In this document: positions 17,147-25,622 of the stretch, one piece after another
Position numbering within the stretch: the first letter of the stretch is position 1
How the letters are laid out: each line of letters opens with the position of its first letter
NCBI RefSeq assembly: GCF_039531165.1
Contig: NZ_BAAAPN010000019.1
Coordinates: 17,554-81,553 of the forward strand
Direction of reading: 5' to 3'
Source: Nostocoides_A vanveenii
GTDB lineage: Bacteria > Actinomycetota > Actinomycetes > Actinomycetales > Dermatophilaceae
Length of the DNA stretch: 64,000 nt
Position numbers and translations under genes: made by a program
Notes under the pieces: model-generated
The model's input: only the letters and a program-made list of their open reading frames with translations
What the model was told of the DNA's origin: nothing
The model's database searches: none

Positions 17147-17841
17147 TGCGCGGCCACGAAGTCCGCAAACTCACCGCGCTCGAAGACACCCACTGGTGGT
17201 ATGCCGAGCGTCGTCACCTGCTCGCCCGCTCGATTGCCGGTAGGCCGCCCGGCCGGGCCCTCGACATCGGTGCGGCCGGCGGGGGCAACACGCGCGTCCT
17301 GCAATCGGCCGGCTGGGAGGTCGCGGCCCTCGAATACGGCGAAGAGGGGGCGCTCGTCGGTCGCTCGCGCGGGCTGGAGGTGGTGCGCGGCGACGCGACG
17401 GCCCTTCCGGTCGCCGACAGCAGCCTCGACCTGGTCGTCGCCTACGACGTGTTGGAGCACATCGTCGACCACGATGCGGCCGTGCGGCAGGTGCGTCGCG
17501 TGCTGCGTCCCGACGGGGTCTTCCAGATCGCCGTGCCCGCCGACCCACGGCTGTGGTCGGAGCACGATGTCGCGGTGGACCACGTGCGCCGCTACACCAG
17601 GGCCACGCTGACAGATCTGTTGTCCCGGAGCGGTTTTGTCGTCGATGACCTGTGGTCGTGGAACGTCCTGCTGCGTCCGACGGTGGCCCTGCGCCGCCGG
17701 GCCAGCTCGGGCAGTGACTTGGAGGAGATGCCGCGACCGGTCAACGCGGCCCTTCGCGTCGTTGTCGCACTGGAGCGTCACTTGCCGGTGAAGTCGCTTC
17801 CCGGCGTCTCGCTCTTCGCCACCGCTCACCCGGTCGCCTGA
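17146..17841 (+). CDS. Class I SAM-dependent methyltransferase
   Basis: 231 residues. An EDTHWWYAERRHLL entry (typical of a methyltransferase group with a WWY..R start near membrane-lipid or glycan genes), SAM-binding GRALDIGAAGGGNTRVL, acidic loop YDVLEHIVDHDAA and post-motif LRPDGVFQIAVPADPRLWSEHD. It is translationally linked to proA but its products are more likely related to the glycosyltransferase on the other strand. Substrate unknown. It converges with the next gene at a 6-bp gap. Confidence 0.82.
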   Translation: MRGHEVRKLTALEDTHWWYAERRHLLARSIAGRPPGRALDIGAAGGGNTRVLQSAGWEVAALEYGEEGALVGRSRGLEVVRGDATALPVADSSLDLVVAYDVLEHIVDHDAAVRQVRRVLRPDGVFQIAVPADPRLWSEHDVAVDHVRRYTRATLTDLLSRSGFVVDDLWSWNVLLRPTVALRRRASSGSDLEEMPRPVNAALRVVVALERHLPVKSLPGVSLFATAHPVA

Positions 17842-17847
17842 CGGCAC

Positions 17848-18711
17848 TCAGCGGGCGCGCCAGCGGCCCGGGTCAGGTGGCGCCGGCGAACCCTGGGCAT
17901 CGGTGTCCGTCAGCGGCCGCGCGGCGCGGGCCAGCCGTCGCGCGTGCTCGTCGGTCCACAGCCCGCTCGGCGCAGGGCAGCGCGCGACGGCGCGCGACAC
18001 CGTCGCCAGCGGCAGGTCGCCCGCCGCGACGACATAGTTGCCGAACCTCCGGCCCTTGAGCACATCGTGCGTGCCGATCACGACCACTTGCCCGTATGCG
18101 GCGGCTCCCGTCAGCGTCGCCACTACCCGCGCGAGGTAGGCCCGGCCCGGCTCGTCCGGGATATTCATCGCCAACACCCCACCCGGCCGCAGCACGCGAG
18201 CCACGTCGCGGACGAACTCGCTCGTGGTCAACTCCGCCGGCACGCTGCCAGCGGCGAAGGCGTCCAGGACGACCAGATCCGCACTGCCCGCCGCCATGCC
18301 GGCGACCCCGATGCGCCCGCCGGCGGTTCGGACCCGGATCCGGTGCCCGCGGGGGAGGGGGAGTTCGCGCCGTACGACCTCGGTGACGGCGGCCGCAGGC
18401 TCCAGGACGATCTGGGGCGATCCGGGCCGCACGTGCTCGACGTAGCGAGGCAGCGTCATACCGGCACCGCCGATGTGGGTGACCCGAAGGCCGCGCTCAG
18501 GCGGCACGTCCTCGGCCAGCACGTCGACGATCAAACCGAGATGCTGGACGTACTCGAAGACCAGCAGCCCGGGATCGTCGAGTTGGACGTGCGACTGCGG
18601 CTGCCCGCTCACCCAGACCGTCGCGCCGCCGTGCCCATCGGGCTCGACGCGGGCTGCGGCCTCCGGCTCCGGCGACGACTGCGCCGCACGCCCCCGGCGC
18701 TGGCCGCTCAC
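17848..18711 (-). CDS. Spermidine synthase-like methyltransferase-fold protein
   Basis: 287 residues from a GTG that overlaps the glycosyltransferase stop (GTGA at 18711). LRVTHIGGAGMTLPRYVEHVRPGSPQIVLEPAAAV and LVVLDAFAAGSVPAELTTSEFVRDVARVLRPGGVLAMNIPD match the spermidine/spermine synthase fold (SpeE-like, DUF-type fused group in actinobacteria). The residues for putrescine binding are not evident, so an actual aminopropyl transfer is doubtful. Co-transcribed with the upstream glycosyltransferase. Confidence 0.78.
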   Translation of the reverse strand: MSGQRRGRAAQSSPEPEAAARVEPDGHGGATVWVSGQPQSHVQLDDPGLLVFEYVQHLGLIVDVLAEDVPPERGLRVTHIGGAGMTLPRYVEHVRPGSPQIVLEPAAAVTEVVRRELPLPRGHRIRVRTAGGRIGVAGMAAGSADLVVLDAFAAGSVPAELTTSEFVRDVARVLRPGGVLAMNIPDEPGRAYLARVVATLTGAAAYGQVVVIGTHDVLKGRRFGNYVVAAGDLPLATVSRAVARCPAPSGLWTDEHARRLARAARPLTDTDAQGSPAPPDPGRWRAR

Positions 18712-19673
18712 GGCTGCCGGGTCGCCGCCGGGTTGGCCGATCCCGTGGCCGAGTCGTAGGCGACGTAGTAGCTGGGGCGGGCCTGGGCCGCGGCATACAG
18801 CCGGCCGACGTACTCGCCCAGGATGCCGAGCGCGAGCAGTTGCACCGCGCCGACACCGGAGACCACGACGACGGTGGAGGTCCAACCGGCGACGACGTGG
18901 CCGCGGACGCGGGCATACAAGGCGAAGATCAACAAGGCGAGCGAGGCGGCTCCGCCGACGAGACCGAGGAGGGTGGCGAAGCGCAGCGGGGCCAGCGAGA
19001 AGGCGGTCATCGAGTCGATCGAGAGGCGCAGCATCTTGGTGAACGGATACTTCGACGAGCCAGCCGCCCGCTCCTCCCGGCGATAGGTGACCGACGCCGA
19101 CGGAAAGCCGAGGGCGGGCACGACAAAGCGGAGAACTCGGCCATACTCCGGCAGGGCATTGACCGCCTCGACGGTCGCGCGCGACATCAGGCGATAGTCG
19201 CCGGCATCTCGCGGCGCGGCCGTGCCCGCCATGGCGTCCATGGACCGATAGAACGCGCGCGCCGTGACGCGCTTGAATCTCGAGTCGCTGGATCGGTCGC
19301 TGCGTACGCCGTAGACGACGTCGACGCTCTCCGCGCGGGCGACGGCGAGCATCTCGGCGATCACCTCCGGCGGGTCCTGCAGGTCGGCGTCCAGGGTGAC
19401 GACATACGCCCCCGTCGCCAGCGCGAGACCGGCCGAGATCGCCGCCTGGTGACCGGCATTGGCGCGCAGGCGCACCACCCGCAACTGCGGCCACACACGG
19501 CGCTGCTTCTGCAGCGCGATCGCCGTGCCGTCGCTGCTGCCGTCGTCGACGGCGACCACCTCGTAGGCCGTTTCCAGTCCGTCCGCGACCGGCCGCAGGC
19601 GCGCCGCGAACAGCGGCAGGACGGCCTCCTCGTTGAACATCGGAACGACGATGCTCAGTTCGGGGACGGACAT
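18708..19673 (-). CDS. Family 2 polyprenyl-phosphate glycosyltransferase (DPM1/GtrB-like)
   Basis: 321 residues from the ATG at 19673 (MSVPELSIVVPMFNEEAVLPLF); the longer frame before it is not conserved-looking. GT-A features: VVAVDDGSSDGTA, NAGHQAAISAGL, DADLQDPPE (DXD), then two C-terminal membrane helices (about 230-290). GtrB-type enzymes transfer glucose or other sugars to undecaprenyl or decaprenyl phosphate at the inner membrane. With the two methyltransferase-fold neighbours it may belong to surface-glycan modification, which is inferred. Confidence 0.87.
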   Translation of the reverse strand: MSVPELSIVVPMFNEEAVLPLFAARLRPVADGLETAYEVVAVDDGSSDGTAIALQKQRRVWPQLRVVRLRANAGHQAAISAGLALATGAYVVTLDADLQDPPEVIAEMLAVARAESVDVVYGVRSDRSSDSRFKRVTARAFYRSMDAMAGTAAPRDAGDYRLMSRATVEAVNALPEYGRVLRFVVPALGFPSASVTYRREERAAGSSKYPFTKMLRLSIDSMTAFSLAPLRFATLLGLVGGAASLALLIFALYARVRGHVVAGWTSTVVVVSGVGAVQLLALGILGEYVGRLYAAAQARPSYYVAYDSATGSANPAATRQP

Positions 19674-20239
19674 GGCGGTCACTCTACGCAGGCCAGCCTG
19701 AGTCTTCGGTGTGCGCCGGCTGTGCGGAACTGAGTCCAGGACGAGACGACACCGGCCCCTCGATGTATGAGAACCGAGGGGCCGGAGTACTGCCAGGGCC
19801 TGCGGCGCGAGCCGGGGCCGCCAGGCGACGCTGGCCACTACAGGTCACCGGGGACGATGACCGCAATGAACTGACACCATCTGCGGTGAAGTCGCCTCGT
19901 GGCACCCTCGCGTCGTCGTCCGCGAGCTGTCGGACCTTCGTCCCAGGGCCGCCGCGCAGCGCGACAGCTATGCCTCGTTATCTCCTCCACCGAACACCGG
20001 GCCGACTACTGCTGGCGCATCGACCCGACGTACGGACCCATTAAAGTCACCACCGCCCTGGCGTGCAACGACCTCCACGGGCTGTCCACCGCGACGCGCG
20101 CGGTTATCCACACGCCGCCCGTTCGGGCATCGCGTCTTACACAGGTCTGTGGGCGAAATTGGTGGAGAACCCGCGGCCGGGTAACGGGCGCGCTCGTGCA
20201 CGGGGGCGGCCGGTGGCGGCGGCGCGCTAAGGTTGGGCC
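19674..20239 (+). other. Intergenic region with a terminator-like hairpin
   Basis: About 565 bp between divergent genes with no coding sequence that I can support. It contains a perfect 11-bp stem (CCGGCCCCTCG 19752-19762 with CGAGGGGCCGG 19775-19785, 12-nt loop) and one canonical DnaA-box match, TTATCCACA, at 20103-20111. The rest is ordinary GC-rich sequence and should contain the promoter of the nadD operon. Confidence 0.5.
19752..19785. terminator. Orphan hairpin upstream of the glycosyltransferase
   Basis: An 11-bp perfect stem with a 12-nt AT-containing loop, and no T-tract. It lies between two divergent promoters, so no transcript is known to end here. It may be a relic of a lost gene or part of the glycosyltransferase leader. 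Confidence 0.5.
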
Positions 20240-20458
20240 ATGTCGATGAGCATTGTCCAGTTCGCCGCCGAGGGCGAAGAACACCTGCGCGAACTGCCGA
20301 TGCCGGCCTATCTGTATGCCGTGATCGCCTTGGCGCTGTTCGCTCTCGGCCTGGCTGTTCTCTGGTTCTTCCGCGGCACCGCCGCCAAGCTCGGTCAGCC
20401 GGGCCGCGGGCACGGCCACGACGCTCACGGGCACGGCTCCGAGAACGGCCACCACTGA
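20240..20458 (+). CDS. Small single-span membrane protein with a His-rich tail
   Basis: 72 residues. An N-terminal FAAEGEEHLRELPMPAYLYAVIA leads into one membrane helix (AVIALALFALGLAVLWFF), then a basic stop and the tail GRGHGHDAHGHGSENGHH. Small proteins of this build (HLRELPMPA motif, one helix) are common just before nadD in actinobacteria; none has a known role. The His/Gly tail could bind metal. The ATG at 20246 is an alternative start. It is 29 bp upstream of nadD. Confidence 0.75.
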   Translation: MSMSIVQFAAEGEEHLRELPMPAYLYAVIALALFALGLAVLWFFRGTAAKLGQPGRGHGHDAHGHGSENGHH

Positions 20459-20487
20459 CCGGCGACGCCGACTCCTCGACGGCGCTC

Positions 20488-21132
20488 GTGGCTGCCGGTC
20501 GGGGCGCCCGGTTGGGCGTCATGGGCGGCACCTTCGACCCGATCCACCACGGTCACCTGGTCGCCGCAAGTGAGGTCGCTTCGCTCTTCGGTCTAGACGA
20601 GGTCGTCTTCGTCCCGACCGGGCAGCCCTGGCAGAAATCCGGGCGGTCGGTCAGCGCGGCCGAGCATCGCTACCTGATGACCGTCGTGGCGACGGCCTCC
20701 AATCCCCGGTTCACGGTCAGCCGGGTCGACATCGACCGGCCCGGCCTGACCTACACGATCGACACGCTGCGGGATCTGCACCGAGAGCGCCCCGATCAGG
20801 AACTCTTCTTCATCACCGGCGCCGACGCACTGGCGCAGATCCTGTCCTGGAAGGACGCGGACGAACTCTTCGAGTTGGCCCAGTTCGTCGGCGTCACCCG
20901 GCCGGGCTATGAGCTGACCGAACACGGCCTGCCGGCCGACCGCGTGCACCTGCAGGAAGTTCCGGCGATGGCAATCAGTTCTACTGATTGCCGCGAACGC
21001 GTGGCGAAGGGCGAACCCGTCTGGTACCTCGTGCCCGACGGTGTCGTGCAATACATCAACAAATACCGGCTGTATGCGGCGGACACGCCTGCCGACGCGG
21101 CCGAGCCCAAGGAGAGCAGTGCCAGCATCTGA
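20488..21132 (+). CDS. nadD: Nicotinate-nucleotide adenylyltransferase
   Basis: 214 residues from a GTG at 20488; TTG 20512 or the ATG at 20521 are alternatives since the family block LGVMGGTFDPIHHGHLVAA comes immediately after. Nucleotidyltransferase motifs GGTFDPIHHGH and the ISSTDCRERVAKG block (ISST-R) are intact. It adenylates nicotinate mononucleotide in NAD synthesis. It overlaps rsfS by 14 bp, and the nadD-rsfS-phosphatase order is the standard actinobacterial operon. Confidence 0.94.
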   Translation: MAAGRGARLGVMGGTFDPIHHGHLVAASEVASLFGLDEVVFVPTGQPWQKSGRSVSAAEHRYLMTVVATASNPRFTVSRVDIDRPGLTYTIDTLRDLHRERPDQELFFITGADALAQILSWKDADELFELAQFVGVTRPGYELTEHGLPADRVHLQEVPAMAISSTDCRERVAKGEPVWYLVPDGVVQYINKYRLYAADTPADAAEPKESSASI

Positions 21133-21526
21133 CCGCGCCACGACCCTGGCCCGCGCCGCCGCGCAGGCAGCCGCAGACAAGATCGCCGCAACCATCGTCG
21201 GCCTCGACGTCAGCGGACAGTTACCCCTCTCCGATGCCTTCGTCATCATCTCGGCGAGCAACGAACGCCAGGTCGCCGCCATCGTCGACGAGATCGAGGA
21301 GCAGGTGCGCCTGGCCGGTGCCAAGGTGCTGCGTCGCGAGGGCGCCCGGGAGGGCCGCTGGGTGCTCCTCGACTTCGGCGACATCGTCGTCCACGTCTTC
21401 CACGAGGACGAACGCAACTTCTACGACCTCGAACGGCTCTGGCGCGACTGCCCGCAACTCGACCTCGGCGTTGTCGGGACCGAGCAGACGCCGGCCGCCG
21501 GCTCAGCCGCCGCCGACGCCCGCTGA
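21119..21526 (+). CDS. rsfS: Ribosome silencing factor RsfS
   Basis: 135 residues from a GTG with a strong AAGGAG, inside the nadD 3' end. Family blocks: DVSGQLPLSDAFVIISASNERQVAAIVDEIEE and GRWVLLDFGDIVVHVFHEDERNFYDLERLW. RsfS binds L14 on the 50S subunit and blocks joining in starvation. Length and all blocks are typical. Confidence 0.95.
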   Translation: MPASDRATTLARAAAQAAADKIAATIVGLDVSGQLPLSDAFVIISASNERQVAAIVDEIEEQVRLAGAKVLRREGAREGRWVLLDFGDIVVHVFHEDERNFYDLERLWRDCPQLDLGVVGTEQTPAAGSAAADAR

Positions 21527-21533
21527 TTCGCGT

Positions 21534-22172
21534 ATGGCCGCGCCACGTCGCCTGATCCTGCTGCGGCACGGGGAGACCCAGGCCAATGTGACCGGTGTCT
21601 GGCAGGGCCATCTGGATGTTCCGCTGACCGAGCGTGGCATCGCCCAGGCGGCCGCTGCCGCGCCGGTGGTTGCGGCCTACGGGCCGGTGCGGGTTGTGGC
21701 CTCCGACCTCCAGCGGACCGCGGTCACCGGCCGGGCGCTCGCCGACGTGTGTGGGCTCCCGCTCGACCTGGACGCGCGCTGGCGCGAGTTCGACGTGGGC
21801 CAGTGGACCGGACTGTCCTCGGCCGAGGTGATCGCGCTCCATCCCCAGGAGCGACAGCGGGCGCTGCGTGGCGAGGAGCAACGGCGCGGGATCGACGGGG
21901 AGGGCCCCTCTGAAGTCGCCGACCGCGTCCGCCCGGCGCTCGCCGAACTGATCGGCGCGCTCCCGGACTCGCAGTGCGCGGTCATCATCAGCCACGGCGG
22001 CACCATCAAGATCATCGCCGCGCTGCTCCTGGGCCTCGACACGCTCACGACCTCGCGCCTGCTGACCGTTCCCGGCAACTGCGAATGGGCCGACCTGGTC
22101 GAGGGCACGACCGGCTGGCGGATCGCCGGCTGGAACCTCCGCGCTCTGTCACCAAACCCCAGCGCCCATTGA
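21534..22172 (+). CDS. Histidine phosphatase family protein (phosphoglycerate mutase-like)
   Basis: 212 residues from the ATG 8 bp after rsfS. LILLRHGETQANVTGVWQGHLDVPLTERG (RHG with phospho-accepting His), catalytic ISHGGTIKII and SDLQRTAVTGRAL. This gene closes the nadD-rsfS operon in many actinobacteria; some homologues are glucosyl-3-phosphoglycerate phosphatases (GpgP), so that activity is possible but not shown. Confidence 0.88.
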   Translation: MAAPRRLILLRHGETQANVTGVWQGHLDVPLTERGIAQAAAAAPVVAAYGPVRVVASDLQRTAVTGRALADVCGLPLDLDARWREFDVGQWTGLSSAEVIALHPQERQRALRGEEQRRGIDGEGPSEVADRVRPALAELIGALPDSQCAVIISHGGTIKIIAALLLGLDTLTTSRLLTVPGNCEWADLVEGTTGWRIAGWNLRALSPNPSAH

Positions 22173-22202
22173 CCGGCAGCTGATCCGCATCCCGCCCAAC
22201 CC

Positions 22203-22246
22203 CGTCGAGAGGCCGGTTCAGGGTCGTCGAGAGGCCGGTTCAGGGT
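22203..22246 (+). repeat. Perfect 22-bp tandem repeat, two copies
   Basis: The 22-bp unit beginning CGTCGAGAGGCCGGTTCAGG is repeated exactly at 22203-22224 and 22225-22246, with a third unit started (CGT). It lies in the gap between the phosphatase and tRNA-Ala. Immediately after it, at 22253-22272, lies an inverted copy of the palindromic element found at 11212 and 11245. Confidence 0.85.
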
Positions 22247-22252
22247 CGTATG

Positions 22253-22272
22253 GGTCCGACGCTCTGCGTGGG
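22253..22272 (-). repeat. Third, inverted copy of the palindromic element (one mismatch)
   Basis: GTCCGACGCTCTGCGTGGGC is the reverse complement of the unit at 11211-11230 and 11244-11263 with one change (C to G) that breaks one stem pair. The copy number in 22 kb of chromosome and absence from the element to the right suggest a dispersed chromosomal REP family. Confidence 0.65.
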
Positions 22273-22400
22273 CGAGGCCGCACGCTGTTGCCGCACTTGG
22301 CCACGACGGGTGCCAGTCGACGGCCATCGACTCGGCGATTTGGGTTAGGTGCGTGCGGCCGGGTAATATTCCGCAGGTTGCTCGCCGACACCGGCAGCAC

Positions 22401-24127
<1,727 letters not shown>

Positions 24128-24309
24128 CCGGGGCTCACTCTCACGCGGTTCGACCCTCGCGCTCCCAACTGTTCGTGGGAGGGGTGTTGATCGTGAGAGC
24201 AGCCGGTGAAGGCTGTAGGGCGAGACCCGATGGTCTCGGTGCGTGTTGCCCGCCGAGCGGCGAGGTTTAGGCCACAACACCCCGCATCGCGAGGCTTGCA
24301 GGGTTCATT

Positions 24310-24537
24310 CTACCGGGCGGCTTCAGAAGCGGCCAGGCCATCCGTCGCCGCCCGGTAGGTGTCGGGCACCCGCACGGCCTCGCGGGCCGCGCGGCTCTCG
24401 CCGGTCTCCTGCAACGTCAGCCGGATGAGAACCTCGGCGAGCTTGTGCAGGTCGGCGCGTTCGCGGTGGACGGCCCGGACGGAGAACGACCGCTCCTCGT
24501 ACGGGCGACGATCTGTCTTCTTCGTGTAGCGGCTCAT
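24310..24537 (-). CDS. Small basic hypothetical protein
   Basis: 75 residues starting MSRYTKKTDRRPYEERSFSVRAVHRERADLHKLAEVLIRLTLQETGES. Charged and amphipathic with a predicted helix (ADLHKLAEVLIRLTLQE); no family recognised, though similar short proteins next to integrases of actinobacterial ICEs are common. It is 4 bp downstream of the DUF4913 gene, so it belongs to the same transcript. A role as an accessory or excision factor is a guess from position. Confidence 0.6.
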   Translation of the reverse strand: MSRYTKKTDRRPYEERSFSVRAVHRERADLHKLAEVLIRLTLQETGESRAAREAVRVPDTYRAATDGLAASEAAR

Positions 24538-24541
24538 TGGT

Positions 24542-25099
24542 CTACGGCATCTCGTCGTCGGCCAGGTTGGCGTAGAACTCGTCTTCGGCCTCCTGGCGCT
24601 TGCGGACTTGCGCGATCACGAACTCGACGAACTCGGTGTCCCGGTCAGTGAAGGTGAAGTCCTGGATCGTGGGAGCTGGGTCTTCACCGGGCCACACAGC
24701 TTGCCGGGTCGGGCGGTCGCGGTCGCCGCGGGTGCCGCAGGCGGTGACCCAGTAGCGAAGCCGCTCTCGCGCGTCGGCGAAGTCACGATGCCAGCCGAGC
24801 GGCGCGGATGCGTTCTGCTCGGGGTCGTAGGCACCCAGCCAGTGCAGGTGCAGTGCCGACAGCTCCCAGACCATCTCAGGGTGGTGGTGCCAGAACGGCG
24901 GCACCACCGCGACGGTGAGGCCGTAGGTGCGTCGCAGCCAGTCAACCCATCGGTTCAGCGCGAGCCATTCCTGCTCCAGCTCGTGCGCTGTCAGCAGGTT
25001 CCAGTTCACGGGGTGAGGCGGTTCGGGCATGTCCGCGCTGGTGACGCGGGGCGGTGAGTCGAAGACGTCCGGCTCATCCATCTCATGCTGATCGCTCAT
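24542..25099 (-). CDS. DUF4913-type protein
   Basis: 185 residues from the ATG at 25099. The central part (LEQEWLALNRWVDWLRRTYGLTVAVVPPFWHHHPEMVWELSALHLHWLGAYD) is the conserved core of DUF4913, a family seen almost only in actinobacterial plasmids and ICEs: W-W-R-Y-...-PPCW-H-H-P-x-x-x-E-L-x-A-L-W. Function unknown. It is the penultimate gene of the minus-strand transfer operon, 19 bp after the SSB gene. Confidence 0.75.
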   Translation of the reverse strand: MSDQHEMDEPDVFDSPPRVTSADMPEPPHPVNWNLLTAHELEQEWLALNRWVDWLRRTYGLTVAVVPPFWHHHPEMVWELSALHLHWLGAYDPEQNASAPLGWHRDFADARERLRYWVTACGTRGDRDRPTRQAVWPGEDPAPTIQDFTFTDRDTEFVEFVIAQVRKRQEAEDEFYANLADDEMP

Positions 25100-25118
25100 G
25101 ATGCCGTGGCTCCCGATC

Positions 25119-25559
25119 TCACATGCTGACCGGGGCGTGCGCCGCGGTTGCGGCTCGCTGCGTCGGGTCGTACGCCGCTGCATCCCGACCGACTCCGTTG
25201 CGCGGCGTCCGGTCGACCTCGTAGCGGGTTCGGGCGGCGTCATGGCCGATCTTCTTGGCGACGAACTCTTCGCCCTCGATCGCCTGACCATTGCGCTCGT
25301 AGTTGACCGGCCGGGTGTAGCCCTCGGCGACGAAGTTGTCGCCCTGGGCGAAGTTCGCGTGCGCGTGCTCAGCGGAACGCCCGAACATCACCAGGTGGTG
25401 GTAGGTCGTTTCGGTCTGCGTGAACGAGCCGTCGTCCTCGCGGCGGAAGTGCTCCTTGCCGATACGGGCGAAGAACCTGGCGTCTCCCTTGGTCGTCTCG
25501 GTGAGTAACGGCTCCGAGGCGATGAAGCCTGACAGCGATTCCTGGGTGTGAATGGCCAT
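25119..25559 (-). CDS. Single-stranded DNA-binding protein (ICE-encoded SSB-like)
   Basis: 146 residues from the ATG at 25559 with a strong GAGGAGG. OB-fold pattern of the SSB family: GFIASEPLLTETTKGDARFFARIGKEHFRREDDGSFTQTETTYHHLVMFGRSAEHAHANFAQGDNFVAEGYTRPVNYERNGQ. It lacks the acidic C-terminal tip (DDDIPF) of housekeeping SSB and ends AATAAHAPVSM. It probably protects the transferred single strand. A GCGCACCTGCC motif lies 53 bp upstream. Confidence 0.85.
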   Translation of the reverse strand: MAIHTQESLSGFIASEPLLTETTKGDARFFARIGKEHFRREDDGSFTQTETTYHHLVMFGRSAEHAHANFAQGDNFVAEGYTRPVNYERNGQAIEGEEFVAKKIGHDAARTRYEVDRTPRNGVGRDAAAYDPTQRAATAAHAPVSM

Positions 25560-25611
25560 GATGGCCTCCTCCTGAACTCGGGCGACCAACTGCGTGTGGG
25601 TCGCTCTGTCA

Positions 25612-25622
25612 GGCAGGTGCGC
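25612..25622 (-). promoter_or_regulatory. Recurring GCGCACCTGCC motif upstream of ssb
   Basis: Exact copy of an 11-bp motif found in several gaps before transfer genes (see also 37542-37552 and 39474-39484). Meaning unknown; promoter element, leader element or protein site are possible. Confidence 0.4.

Noticed and set aside
20103..20111. Replication origin suggested by a TTATCCACA box
   Set aside because: Only one canonical box, no AT-rich unwinding region and no dnaA or dnaN nearby.
21677..22400. Treating the antisense extension of the recombinase as a coding domain
   Set aside because: It covers the tRNA and the sense-coding phosphatase gene; composition follows the opposite-strand gene, so it is readthrough and not a domain.
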